Position numbers and translations under genes: made by a program
Notes under the pieces: model-generated
The model's input: only the letters and a program-made list of their open reading frames with translations
Told to the model about the DNA's origin: nothing
Databases searched by the model: none
Part shown: positions 45,300 through 56,679 of the stretch, in pieces
Layout: every line of letters starts with the position of its first letter
How positions within the stretch are numbered: the first letter of the stretch is position 1
Assembly (NCBI GenBank): GCA_033807775.1
Contig: CM066313.1
Span: 58,997,984-59,061,983, forward strand
DNA from: Saussurea involucrata
Taxonomy: Eukaryota > Streptophyta > Magnoliopsida > Asterales > Asteraceae
Reading direction: 5' to 3'
Length of the DNA stretch: 64,000 nucleotides

Positions 45300-46229
45300 C
45301 TCTGTTGAAAACTCAACAGAGCCTCTGATAATCATACAGAGCTTTGTCAAACAGTTGGGTAGGATAGTTCAACAGAGTCTCTGATGTTCACCAGAACTCT
45401 GTCGTGCATATTTTTTTTAACAAGCTTTCAGTAAATGTGTTTGTATATATTTTTTCTTTCTTTCTTTTGTATAAAGTTTTTTTTAGCCCATTTGTCTAGG
45501 GGGGGCTTAAGAGAAATTGTGCACGGTTTTAGGGGGAGCAAGTCAAAATCACATTTCCAAATTCAAAATGACTTTGCACTCTGAACTTTAAAGGAAGGGA
45601 AAACCTGTTCTGTTGAAAATCTTTTGATAATGTCAAGAACTTACCAGAACTCTGACCTTTTACCAGAGCCTCTGTTGTTCCTCATCAGAGCTCTGTGAAA
45701 TATCGGAGACAATTCTGTTTTTGTTCTTTGACCACTCTCACAACAAACAGGATTTTTAAGTATTTTTGGGGAAAGGTGAAATATCTTGGGATACTTGAAA
45801 GAAAAGGAAAGATCACTGAATAGAGACAAAACTGTGCTGAGCTCCACCAGAGCTTTGTCGGTTTTTTCTGCCACGTCATCAGAAACACGTCATCAGAGAT
45901 GCGGGTCATTCTTTAAACATCAACCACATCTCTAACCATGACGGTTTGCTAGCCCAAAAGTTTTCAGACCAAAATCAATGTGGCAACCTCTGATTGAGAA
46001 ACCAACCGTTAGCTATTCCCACGATACACTGTTCAGGCCACTCCACCTTCTGACACTCGAGTGCCTACAGTACCTACGACGTTCACCCAGCCATAATGTT
46101 AGCGTATAAATATCCATTACCATGACCCATTTCTTTTCTTACGCTTTCTGATCATTCAAAAACCCTTCATCTTTCCCTCTCAAAAGTTCAAAACCTTCAA
46201 GTTCTTCAAGAAAACCCTAACCTGCAAAA
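45300..46229 (+). other. Spacer between pol and accessory ORF of G, with internal promoter elements
   Basis: This is the non-coding counterpart of 2164-3122. It has purine tracts near 45500 and 45530, repeated CAGAGCTCTG-type palindromes (45310-45410, 45645-45700), paired ACGTCATCAGA at 45872-45897, the 62-bp block identical to B at 46020-46081 and a TATAAATA box at 46105-46112. Together these look like a stand-alone promoter for the accessory ORF. Confidence 0.7.
46105..46112 (+). promoter_or_regulatory. TATA box of internal promoter, element G
   Basis: TATAAATA, 125 bases before the accessory ATG at 46230. It is the counterpart of 3008-3015 in B. Confidence 0.55.
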
Positions 46230-49200
46230 ATGGCAGAACCACAAAACTCTGTTGAATCAAGCCGAATAGGACCCATCGATGAAATCATTATCCTCCCATA
46301 TGAGTTAGCTGACAACAGTTACCTATTCGACCCTAACCCAGGACTTTATCTACCCCTGTACCACATATTTATTGAGTTTTTCAGAAACTCTGAAATCTTT
46401 AGAGCCCTAACAGAGTTCGACGTTCATCTTCTTGCGATTTACGTCCAACAATGGTGGACTACGTGCCAGTACGTAGAAGAACAGGATGGAATCATTGGCA
46501 ATGTCAACTCAATAAATGGAGGAGCGGGAACAATCCGCATTCGTGCAAGCACGTTCAGGAGAATCTTCGGAATGAAGACCAAAAGACAGCTTGGAATAGG
46601 AGCCTATGAAAAAACCCCCCAAAGTTGTTGTTCTTCTTGAATTCATGAAATTATTGGGCTACAACAAAGAACTGAACAGAATAGGAGAGTTCAGAAGACA
46701 GAATCTACCTACAATGAGGAACTTCATGTTCTCCACATTGAACAGAACCCTTACTAGCAAATCTGGTAGTCAAGACCAAGCTAGCACAGAAATCCTACAG
46801 ATAATGTATGGATTATTCTTCAACAGAAACTTCGACTATGCCAGCATTCTGTACAACGACCTTCTTGCCGCTGTCAATACAAAGACCTCATCCATAGCAA
46901 GAGGAGGAGTCGTTGGAACCCACAAATTTCTGAAGTCAACCAAGTTTCCTCGATTCATCAGTCTGGTAATAAGAAGAGCCTTCGACAGACTACAATTGAC
47001 TCATCAGGGAAAATCTACACCTGTTTAGGTAATGTCCAAGTTCCTTCCCACGACTTCAGGTGAATATCCTTTTATCAAACGAGTACCAAGAACAATGCTC
47101 GCTCTGATTGACCCTCAAGACATCTCTATCCAAAACGATGTGAGTGCTGCTCAACCTCAAGAACCTGAGGTGAGAACCCCAGCATACTTAGGATCTGAGC
47201 CATCCTTGGAAAGTTTGAGTGAGGAAATAGGAGTGGAAGAGAACAGACCAGAGGTAAGAGTACCCGAAGTGGGGTCTTCCTCTAGAGTGACGGAGGGGGA
47301 AGTACAGAACAGAGCATCCAATATGGAGACTGTTCATGATGGAGTAAGGGAAATACCAGAGGTAGAAGTTATTTCCTCTGCTAGTGGTGAGAAAGAAGGA
47401 GATGAGAGAGAGATAGAGAATCCTGAGAGTTCTATATCCCTAAGAGCCGAGGGAAATGAGAGCTTAGAAAAATATGTTCAAGACAACACAGATGAGCGCA
47501 TCTATAACCAACATCCCAGTGCTTCCACACAATCTAATCCTGGTGATCAAGACCAAAGGATTGTTGAAACAGAGGTGCACACGTCGAACCCTAACCAGCA
47601 AGAACCATCAGAGGCAACTCTTCACGCCTCTGGTACGCACGAAGCCGAGGAAGCTATTTTTGGTAGTAATGTTCATTCGCCCCATAACATCAATAGGCCA
47701 CCCCCACACGATAATGCCTCTGTGGCTCATTTAGACTTAACAGACAATAGACATGAGATTTTTCGCATCTCACGTAGCATCTGTCCGAATCAGGGACAAT
47801 GGGAGACCATAGTAGAACAAGGGAAGATTTTGCTTGATCCAAACTCTTCTCATCACATCCGATTCCCTTCACCAGAAACTGGGCTGGAGGAGGAAATCGA
47901 GATCAGAATACCTGTAGATGCTTCTGTTCAAACAGTTCATCGAGGATCGGGTAGAAGTCCTCCACGAGCCAACATAAACGCAACTCTTCAGAGAGGCACC
48001 TCTGAACTCGAAGTTGAACTGAATCCATCTGTTGGAGTCAGAGTTACCCCCGTTGAAACTGTCACAAAAAAGCAGTGTTCACAAGCTTCTGTGATAGTAT
48101 CAACAACTCCTTGAATGAGTATAAACTTATCAATGCACAGAAGGAGGAGCTGATCCTCCAGGAAAATGTTTCTCTTAAGGAAGAACTGCAGCAGATCGCT
48201 AATAAATTTGCTGAAGCTGAAAAACTCAGAGCAGAGGCTGAACGCGCCAGAACAGAAACGATTACAAAGCTGACGACAGAGATAGCAGATCTAAAAAGAG
48301 ACAGAACAGAGGAGACAACGAAGACTTCGACAGAACTTGCTGATCTGAAGAGAATAATGGCAGAGAATCACAAGGAATCCATGAACAGAACCCTGCCTAT
48401 ACCTTCTGTCTTCTTATCAGAATCGAACTTTAGAACCATGACAGAGTTAATTGACAACTCTGTTAAGAAATCTATCAAAGACGCAACAACATCATTTGCT
48501 ACTCCACTCAACATCTCTAGCCCCAACCCCAACGATCTACCAATGACAGTCGGTCGGATGAGCAACTTTAGAAAATCAGTTCTTAGCCGAATGATGACGA
48601 TTTCATCTAAATTTGTCATGAAAGCCCATGCAACAGAGAAACACGTGCAGGCATCTCTTGACACTCACAAAGTAAACTTTGAGAGTCAAGTAGATGAAAT
48701 CAGAATTGCGGCAACAAAGGTTGAACACGCAATGAAAAAGGCAGTCACAAACTTCACAGATGCTATTTTACAGACTGCTACACTTAAAAGGCCAGCAGAA
48801 GGAGCACCAGAAGGGGAGCCGTCACGCAAGAGGCCAAAGTTTGTTGCCCGGTCCTCACCCATTGTTCAGAGACTCTCTGACGAGGATTCCTCTGATGATG
48901 AAGATGATTTTGAATATGCTAAGGAAGCTCAATCAGGTAGCCAAATGGGTGAGTCCGCAGATCAACAAAAGGGGGAGAAGGAAAAAGAGAAAGAGAAAGA
49001 GGTTGTGAAAGAGAAGGAAAAGAGAAAAGGGAAAGGCAAAACGACAGAAACGACAGAGAGAGAGGCAGAAAGAGTAGATAAGGGGACAACAGAAGAAAAC
49101 ATGCCAGAAATGACTATGGTGGTATTTGACTACATGTTCAAAGATAGAACCATCAAAACACGAGAAGAGTCAACTCAACAACCACCAGAGATCATCATAC

Positions 49201-49649
49201 TCGACACCCCTCCTACATCTCCAAGAAATGAACCAGAGAGATCAATCCCAAACTCTGCTGAAGAACAACCAAGCCAAGCCCAACCTCAAGTCAAACCCCA
49301 AGTTCTACAAGAGCCCGGACGACATGTTGATATCCTCATGGCTGAAACACATGAAGACCATGACCCAATTCAGCCAGAACAGAACCTAGAAACATCAACC
49401 CAACACTCCGAGAAACCATCCTTAGAGGAATTTTTTGGTTATCTCTATGCTGACAGGGACATCATTCCTGTAAATGCCAAACCCATCAACCCGTACCTCA
49501 ATCCCATCAGAATAAACACCATTTATGAATCAAGGTTGAAGTTCATTCAAACAAAGTCAAATCTGAACAGAGCCATAAACATAAACTTCGGTATCCGCAG
49601 AATCTTGGACATCAAGCATAAGAAATTCCATAATGACAGAGTCGTATAC
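46230..49649 (+). pseudogene. 3' accessory ORF of element G, truncated by J
   Basis: The start is MAEPQNSVESSRIGP at 46230. The N-terminal block has QQWW at 46446-46457 and GYN at 46657-46665. An Arg-rich segment (PRFISLVIRRAFDRL) follows, then an acidic Pro-rich region (47100-47960), a coiled coil (about 48080-48760), a Lys/Glu run (48970-49040) and the beginning of the C-terminal block (RLKFIQTKSNLN...INFGIRRILDIKHKK), cut at 49649. Breaks are a frameshift in a C-run near 46615, TAG at 47026-47028 (TGG in B) and a frameshift near 48070. It is parallel to B 3123-7023 throughout. The function is unknown. Confidence 0.8.
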
Positions 49650-50567
49650 TGTTTGGGCAAAATTTCACAGGTCTCGACCACGACCAGAGAAGGTAAGACA
49701 CATGTTATGAGCTATACATTGTATTAAGATAAGGTCTCGACGAAGACCCAAATAACCTCTGTCATCCCTCCTAAAAGGTAAGTCGAGAGTTCCTCACGGC
49801 ACTTGACCTCGACGTCGCCCGTTCCGCACGACCGTCGCATAAATCCGTGCGACCTCGACCGACTAACGCGTTATACACCTGTTATATGTGTTTAAATATT
49901 TAATGCAGGAGTCAAAGTCATTTATGGACAACGACTATAACCGACGAAATCAGTTATGAGCATCTAAACTCACATTGAAGACGACGACCGTTACAACAGT
50001 CATCAAAGATCTAGATGATTCAATTAAAGTCATCCGAAGACTATAAAATCCCAGCTCAATCATCAGTTCAAGACACCTGATCCACACCGAATAACACAGA
50101 GAGAGATAGAACAAGAACATCAAACAACAGAAGCAAGCGCAAACACTCGAAGAATATTCATTCGAAGCAAAGAGATCATTCATCGAAGATCACTCTTGAC
50201 GCAAGACTCTCGCTCTCGACCAACAGTTTATACACAATTTTCACACACGACGCACACTGTTTTTACATTTCAAACACCTGTACTTTACATTTCGAAGTCT
50301 TTCCTTCATTTGTATTGTAAACTCTGTATGATCGACATCCGAAACACAGAGGACATCGCCCCTGATTGGCGACTATAGTGCAGCGACGACATCCACTGTC
50401 GTCCGCAGGTTTTTTCCTCGTTGAGGTTTTTCCTGCGTCACCAAATCCTTTGTCTCACTTACATTTTTGTCTTTGTCGCGCGCCTTTGTCAATAGATCCC
50501 TTTCTTTAGTTGTTAAAGTCCACATCGACCTTAAGTTGTCCCTTTGGTGAAATTTTTGGCATTAACA
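49650..50567 (+). mobile_element. 5' LTR of element J
   Basis: The LTR is 918 bp, TGTTTGGGCAAA...GCATTAACA, with TATAAAA at 50042-50048. The last 200 bases share phrases with the LTRs of F (CATCGCCCCTGATTGGCGAC, then CTTTCTTTAGTTGTTAAA). Confidence 0.87.
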
Positions 50568-50668
50568 GTTTGGCGCCATCCGTGGGACACCATCTAGAGA
50601 AAATCTTCGACAAACGTGCGTCTTGCTAACGGTTTCTTGGAGTTTTCTTTGTTCTCTGTTGCAGGAAA
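50568..50668 (+). other. Primer binding site and leader of J
   Basis: GTTTGGCGCCATCCGTGG adjoins the LTR. A short leader runs to the gag ATG at 50669. The leader phrase AATCTTCGACAAACGTGCG reappears almost identically at the start of fragment L (57800). Confidence 0.82.
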
Positions 50669-52477
50669 ATGGCAGCCCCTGGAGATCAGCAGCATGTCAT
50701 TGCTCAGATGTACCAGGAACTTGAAGTCCCTCGAAATCAAATCAACGCCATGGCAGAGCAAAGTCGCAAAGCAGCTAAGGAGATCGCATGGTTAAGAAAT
50801 CCCTTTGGACCTCAGAATGGTCCTAGGCCACTCGTTCAGAATCCAGGCCAAGGATCGTTCGGTCAGAATGGTCCTCGACCATTCGCGCATAATCCAGGTC
50901 CAGGATCAGGTCCGTTCGCTCAGAATCAGCATCCAGGTGCGACCATGCAAAACCAGCAGCCGGGACCGTTCAATCCAAATTCCCAGTTCGGGACGGTCCC
51001 TCCTCAGCATACAAGGCCACCACCCATGCAAAATGGATCGCAGCCATTTCAAAATGGATCGCATCCATTTCAGAATGGGTCGCAGCCATTTCAGAATTGG
51101 TCGCAGCCATTTCAGAATGGGTCGCAGCCATTTCAGAATGGATCGCAACCGTATTTTGTTCCTTTCAACGGAGACACCAATGGCTCGTCGCATAGCCATG
51201 GCACTAGTTTAGGAATCAATCCGTAAGCAGTGGCAAATCTCAACCCCAATGACCCCGCCCAGCGATTGAAAATGCTAGAAGATCAGAACGAGCGCGTCCT
51301 ATCTTTGCTCCCCAAGCTGCCTAGGGCAGCCATGCCCGTCGACGTCGAGCCCCGATCAGGATTTCAGGCGTCACCATTCATCGATGAGATCGCGACTGTC
51401 GAGGTCCCGAAGAAGTACAATGTCCCATCCTTCACGCCCAAGTACTCGGGAGTGACCGATCCGACAGAGCACGTCGCACAGTTTAAGCAGCTCATGTGGA
51501 CGATCTCAATCCCACACATGTATCAGGAAGTCTGTATGTGCAAAAGCTTCGGTGCAATTCTCACTGGTCCTGCTCTCCAATGGCTGATCAATCTTAAACC
51601 CAAGTCCATCGGGTCGTTCGCTGAATTAGTCAATCAATTCTCCCAGCAATTCGCCAGCAGTCGCAAGATGGAGAAGCAGACCAGTGACTTGTATTACGTC
51701 GTGCAAAAGACCAATGAGTCTATCCGCAGTTATTTCAATCGATTCAATGCAGAGATGATCAGCATTCGCAATTGTGACATCAAGACCGCGATCGAAGCCT
51801 ATAAGTGTGGTCTGGACGACAGTTTAGGTTTGTACACTGACCTGACTAAGTATCCTCCAGAAAATTTCGAAGACGTCCGAGCTCGAACCTTAGAATACAT
51901 GAGAGTAGAAGACGACGCTGCCTTTCGTCGCAAGCATACCGACGATAAGAGGTCGTTAGGCGTAAAGAAGCTAGAGTTCAAGACGAAAGCGATTTCCAAA
52001 ATGGAGCCCGCCCGCCAGATCTCGAACGTCCGATTCAAGACAATATCAGAGGCTAAGACCGCAACCAAAATTCCTCAATACCCTAAGATAACGTCTTACG
52101 GATTCAAAGGGTCCACTAAAGATTTGGTCGAAGCTCTGAAGACCGCCAAGGCGACTATTCGATGGCCAACGAATTCCGGTCAGGACGACGCTAAGAAAGA
52201 TAAATCTAAGTGGTGCGACTTTCACGTCGACCATGGTCACGCGATAGATGATTGCATAGCTCTCAAAAAGGAGTCGGCGTATCACGTCCCAAAGGGCAAT
52301 ATCAAAGATATTATCGATAACACCGATACCCCTGCTAACGATGTTCGACCGTCAACCCCCGGGCATGCAAAGGTCATCAATTGCATCACCGGTGGTTCAG
52401 ACGTGTATGGTCTGACGTATTCTACAGCCAAACGTCACGCCAGTCAGGCACCAGACGATTGGCCTATTCTGCGTTAA
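50669..52477 (+). pseudogene. gag: Gypsy gag of element J
   Basis: The frame starts MAAPGDQQHVIAQMYQELEV. An Asn/Gln/Pro-rich segment follows, with a seven-residue repeat (QPFQNGS, about 51030-51150). After a single TAA (51224-51226) in the same frame comes the Retrotrans_gag core: YSGVTDPTEHVAQFKQLMW, FAELVNQFSQQFASS and LEYMRVEDDAAFRR. The end has a WCDFHVDHGHAIDDC zinc-finger-like segment (about 52210-52255). It stops with TAA at 52475-52477, and protease continues in the same frame. It would form the particle shell. Two nonsense codons disable it. Confidence 0.88.
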
Positions 52478-52495
52478 TCAAGGCCTAAAAGAGAT

Positions 52496-52924
52496 TTGGA
52501 ATTGGAAGCCATGAAAATCGTATTCGACCAAGACGACCTCGGTGACTCGTACCAGAGACACCACGACGGGTTGATTATTCAACTCACGGTTCGTAATTGT
52601 TTAACTCGACGAGTCTTGGTCGATGGGGGCAGTTCAGCGAACGTCATCTTCCTTGACACCATCAAAGCCATGGTTATCGATCGCTCGGAAATCACCCGAC
52701 GTTCGACAACTTTGGTCGGTTTCAATGGAGAAGCGACAAGTACTTTTGGAGATATCGTTCTGCCTGTCTATGCCGGAGGAGTCAACAAGCAGACCAAGTT
52801 TAGCGTCATCGACTGTGAATCGGACTATAACATCATTCTAGGTCGATCATGGATCCATGAAATGAAAGCCGTTCCCTCGACATATCATCAGACCCTGAGG
52901 TTCCCTATGCCGTGGGGCATCTAG
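52496..52924 (+). pseudogene. pol: Gypsy aspartic protease of element J
   Basis: It lies in the same frame as gag. The active-site block is VLVDGGSSANVIF (Asp codon 52622-52624), the DGGSS variant common in plant Tat-like elements, and the flap-side block DYNIILGRSWIHEM follows. It ends at TAG 52922-52924, and the next part of pol is missing. Confidence 0.87.
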
Positions 52925-53769
52925 GTAATCAAGAGTGAGCCGAAAGTCGCTCGTGACTGCTATAAATCAACTCTGAAACCGCGAAAGTAAATCGCTTAGC
53001 AGATGCAACACGACAGGTTCGTCCTTCTATCCTGAGAAACAAACTTATGCCTTGTCTACAGGAATAAAATGACCATATGGCCCTGTCGCGCGAAAATACA
53101 GTCAATGCACACCTAGATGGCATTTCCCAATATCTCTGTGTCGAACCGTCATTTAAAACCTATCCTCTCCTAGAAAGAATAGGATAATAAATGACGAGGG
53201 GCAAATACTCCGTTAATTTAAGAAGAATCTAAGAAGGTACATTTCCTAATTTCTTTTTCTTCTTTCGTACGATTTTTTCACAACGACGGCTAGTGACTTA
53301 AGCATCGGAGGGTCGTTGGTTAGCCAACGACCAACCTCTGACATTGTTTATTCCGCAGAATCGCAGGACTCTAGTTTCACAAGGTCGCACGACATAAACG
53401 ATCAGGTCTATGACTTGATCATCCTTCTACAGGGACACACGATTCAAATTCATCGCACGACTCAGTCGTACGATCGCAAAGTCTAACGATCTTATGATCT
53501 AAGTTTCTTGATTTAGAAAAATTTCAAACCTTGAATGTCTGCTTTGATCGCACGCTCCTATAATTGTGTGTACGACTCAAAAGTATTGTTTCTTACATTC
53601 CAAATTGTCGTATTACAATAGATGCCTAAGTCGTATGATTCCTTATACTTCATGAATTTAACAACGAGTACGACGGAAATTTAAATTTCATTCCCTGAAT
53701 AGTTTGTCATTTACATTCAAAATAACTCGACCACTAACAGTCGAGTAGCAAAAGAAACAACTAATGACA
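52925..53769 (+). other. Deleted pol scar and 3' non-coding region of J
   Basis: Short degenerate pol fragments (to about 53160) lead into the post-pol region. This includes the conserved hairpin at 53306-53340 and sequence matching 18558-18830 of F. RT and integrase, normally 2-3 kb here, are absent. Confidence 0.65.
53306..53340 (+). other. Conserved hairpin after pol in element J
   Basis: GGTCGTTGG TTAG CCAACGACC. It is the counterpart of 18521-18557 (F) and 22617-22653 (E). Confidence 0.6.
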
Positions 53770-54015
53770 AAAAACATTTCCTAAGGCAAAGGGGGAGCGT
53801 CGGTCGCGTCCCTGCTTAACGCCTCACCCTGGAGACCTTCCTCCTCCTCAATCACCTTCTCGCGATCCCATCTCTTCGATAGAGGTCCCTTGAAAACGCT
53901 GCTTGAAAGATAAGAGCTGATATTTCCCCAGATACGGAAATGACTTCGTCCCGTCAAGGAAATAGTTAGTCGGGAGGATCGTCGACAATGTAAATTTGAT
54001 CAGCATGACTTCCTA
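53770..54015 (-). pseudogene. Fragment of antisense accessory gene in J
   Basis: On the minus strand the frame reads FTLSTIL...FLDGTKSFPYLGKYQLLSF and the KQRFQG block. It aligns with exon 3 of the antisense gene of E (FTLPSDF...LDGMKSFPHLGKYQLPSF). It is again opposite to the direction of the host element's gag-pol. It is cut at 54015 by element K and loses similarity near 53880. Confidence 0.75.
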
Positions 54016-54331
54016 TGTTAGAGCATTATTGTATTCAAGATTTATTGTAAAGTCTTGTAATTAGTCAAAGCTTGTAAAGTCAAATGTAAAAGTCAAAGTC
54101 ATGAAAAGTCAAAGTAGATTAGATTTAATGCTTTGTAATCCTAGGTATAAATAGGATTAGTTAGCTTAGATGTTAAGAAAGTCAAAAGAAAGCAATTCAT
54201 TAAAGATCTTAATTGTAATATTCTAGAGAGAGAAGTGAGAGCATTCTAGAGAGAGAAAGTGCATCAATCTTATGTAAATCTCTATTATTTTCAAGATCAA
54301 TGGATGATTACCTAATAGATCTGGTTTTACA
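54016..54331 (+). mobile_element. 5' LTR of element K
   Basis: The LTR is 316 bp, TGTTAGAGCATTATTG...GGTTTTACA, with TATAAATA at 54146-54153. Its start matches the LTR of I (TGTTAGAGCATTGTTG). Confidence 0.85.
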
Positions 54332-56679
54332 ATTGGTATCAGAGCTTTGAGAGATTGAATTGTGTGCAAAATTCGTCCAATTTGATGAAGATTTGAAGAT
54401 TTTTGAAGAAATCCACCATTGTTGAAGAACTTGAAGAACACAAATGGGTTATGCATTTCTTGTTTGTTTTGTGTTTGATTTTGATTGCAAAGTGTTTCTC
54501 CATCATTCTAAACAAGATTTGCATCATCAATTTTGCAAAAACACATCAAGAATTGATCAATTTGAAGATTTTGAAATTTTTGTTGTTCTTGAAAAAATGG
54601 AGGCTGTGAAAATTTTTGTGATTTGATTTTGCAGATTGTTGATGTTTTGATCCCTTTCTGTGCAAAATCATTTCCAAAATGTGTTTCTAGACATGTTTCA
54701 ATCATAAATTTCAAGTTTTAATCCATAAAAATCATTTTTGAATTTTTTTGGATTGATGATGTTCTTGATGTGTTCTTCATGTTCTTGAGAAAAAGTCTCA
54801 AATATGAGTTTTTGATCTATTTTTGTTATTAAGATGTTGTTGAAAGTTGTTCGATTTGTTGATTGATCTTTAAAATCAAGATTTGATGTTGTTTGTGAGT
54901 TTTTGAATTTTGCAGAAAAATCAACAGTGTATCAAGAAGAATTCGGATGGCATTTAAAAATAATTTTGGATTCTTCTTTAAAAATGGTTTCGGATCCTCT
55001 TATACGAAACCATAATTTTTATTGAGCCGTATATGTGAGTGCTTGAGCTGTGTGTGTGAGTGCTTGAGCTATTGATGGTTTCGCATGCTACTTGACATGG
55101 TTTCGGATGGCAAATGGTTTCGTATCCTTCTTAAAATTTTGTGAGGTGTGTGTTTTTGTTTAACCTACTTGTGTGTGAGCTTGCAAAAATGGTTTCGGAT
55201 GGCAAATGGTTTCGTATGGTTCTTAAAAAAATTTGAGGTATTTGTATGTGTGTTTGAGCTATGAGTATGCATGCTTGAATTATAAGGATTTCGGATGCTT
55301 CTTCCATATTGGTTTCAGATATGACATTTTTTTTAGCTGTGTGTTTGTATGTTTGTGCTGCATGTGTGTATGTTTATTTTTAAAGATATCGGATGCTGCT
55401 TAAAATGGTTTCGGATCATACTGAGTAAGGTTTCGGATCACACAATTGAAAAGGGTTTCGGATCCTTCATGCGAAAAGGATTTCGGATCCTTCTTGGCGA
55501 AGTCCACATGTTCAGCTACATTTGAAGGTTTCAGATCCTTCTTGTATATTGGTTTCGGATCCTTCTTGCTATAAGGTTTCGGATCATTCTTGTTTTTTCT
55601 TTCGCCGGAAAACAAATTCGCCGGAAAAACATTTTTCGCCGGAAAAACCAAGTGGGTCTTCGAAAATCGTCGCATGATCGACATTTTTTGATTGCATCTG
55701 ATTGGTATTCGAATAGAGATCTCAACGCAATAAAACTCAGCGATTTTTGTCGAGAAACGAAGGAGATATCATCATTTAATGTTTTCGTTTGGTTTTTATC
55801 GAAAACATTCGGTTGCTTCGTTTGAGAGTTTGAAAGCGTGTTTCGACTTTTAATCAGTTAAGGGAGCTTAAGGAATCATAAACGAAGAGTTTCGGTCGAA
55901 AGGTTTGGTCCATAACGCGATTTGTAACTGGGTCGAAATGAAGAAGATGATGAATAGTGATTTAACGGACTTCCGTTAGTGCCGTTAATTTTGTGACATT
56001 TTGGTCCATATTTCAGTTAGTGGCGTTGAATTCGTTAGTTTTTCCATTTTTTAGTTAGTTTTTGTTACATTTATAGTCCTTTTTCGGTTAAGTGTCAGTC
56101 AGTTAGGTTAGAGTCATTTTACTAACGATTTTGTTAGTTTTTCCGTTAGTTTCTTAACATTTTTGGTCCTTCCGTTAGTGTTTTAGTTAAGGTTTTGGCA
56201 GATTTGGTCCCTGTAGTAAGTAGTTTCAGAATCTGTCAAGTTTGGTCCTTGTAGTTAAGTTTTAGGTTTTTACATTTTCAGTCCCTAGAATTGTTAGTTT
56301 TTAGAATTTTACATTTTTAGTCCTTGTTTTTTGTTTCATTTTGTTTTAGTAAATTTTTGTCGATTTTATTAATTTTTACCTGTAATTGCTCATAACTGAT
56401 AAATTTTTCTTGTATTTTGCAGGTTTGATGATTAAATTCCAACACATCCGCGTAAACTTATCAGAATTAATTTTTGAAAGACAAATTTCAAATTTGTTTT
56501 TCAGATTTTATTTTTGAAAATTTTTCTTGACTTTAATTGTGTTTTTCTGATTTTTAAGAGTGTGCACATAATTCTAACTTCTAAGCGAAGTTTCTCTTGA
56601 CGATCACTCTATTAGGTAGTATTATTTTTCATATTTTTCATCTAATTTTTTTTGTGTTTCTTTTCAGGTTTACTTCAAG
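54332..56679 (+). other. Primer site and long leader of K
   Basis: ATTGGTATCAGAGC adjoins the LTR. The leader of about 2.3 kb is AT-rich without a credible ORF. It contains the array at 54945-55590, then phrases of the type TTTTGGTCCTTCCGTTAGT repeated at about 55960-56330. Acceptor-like CTTTTCAG sits just before the ATG (56661-56668), so part of the leader may be intronic. Confidence 0.75.
54945..55590 (+). repeat. Array of GGTTTCGGATCC-type words in the leader of K
   Basis: About 17 copies of GGTTTCGGAT and near variants (GGTTTCGTATCC, GATTTCGGATGC) are spaced 15-90 bases apart. The core CGGATCC or TTCGGA is kept. It is the same word family as in both non-coding regions of element I. Confidence 0.85.

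Larger units (their letters stand above)
23263..49649 (+). mobile_element. Element G: Sirevirus-type Copia retrotransposon, nearly complete, hosting H and I
   Basis: After removing H (24483-33187) and I (38743-44466), G reads 5' LTR, primer site, gag, protease, integrase, reverse transcriptase, RNase H, spacer and accessory ORF. It is cut at 49649 by element J. The accessory ORF end and 3' LTR lie beyond the window. It is the same family as B. Many frameshifts and nonsense codons make it inactive. Confidence 0.9.
49650..54015 (+). mobile_element. Element J: Tat-type Gypsy retrotransposon, pol largely deleted
   Basis: J has a 5' LTR, primer site, gag and protease, then jumps to the 3' region (hairpin, antisense gene fragment) without reverse transcriptase or integrase. 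It inserted into the accessory ORF of G after GTATAC. Its 3' LTR is not in view, because the K/L complex begins at 54016. It is related to E and F but has a distinct LTR. Confidence 0.82.
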
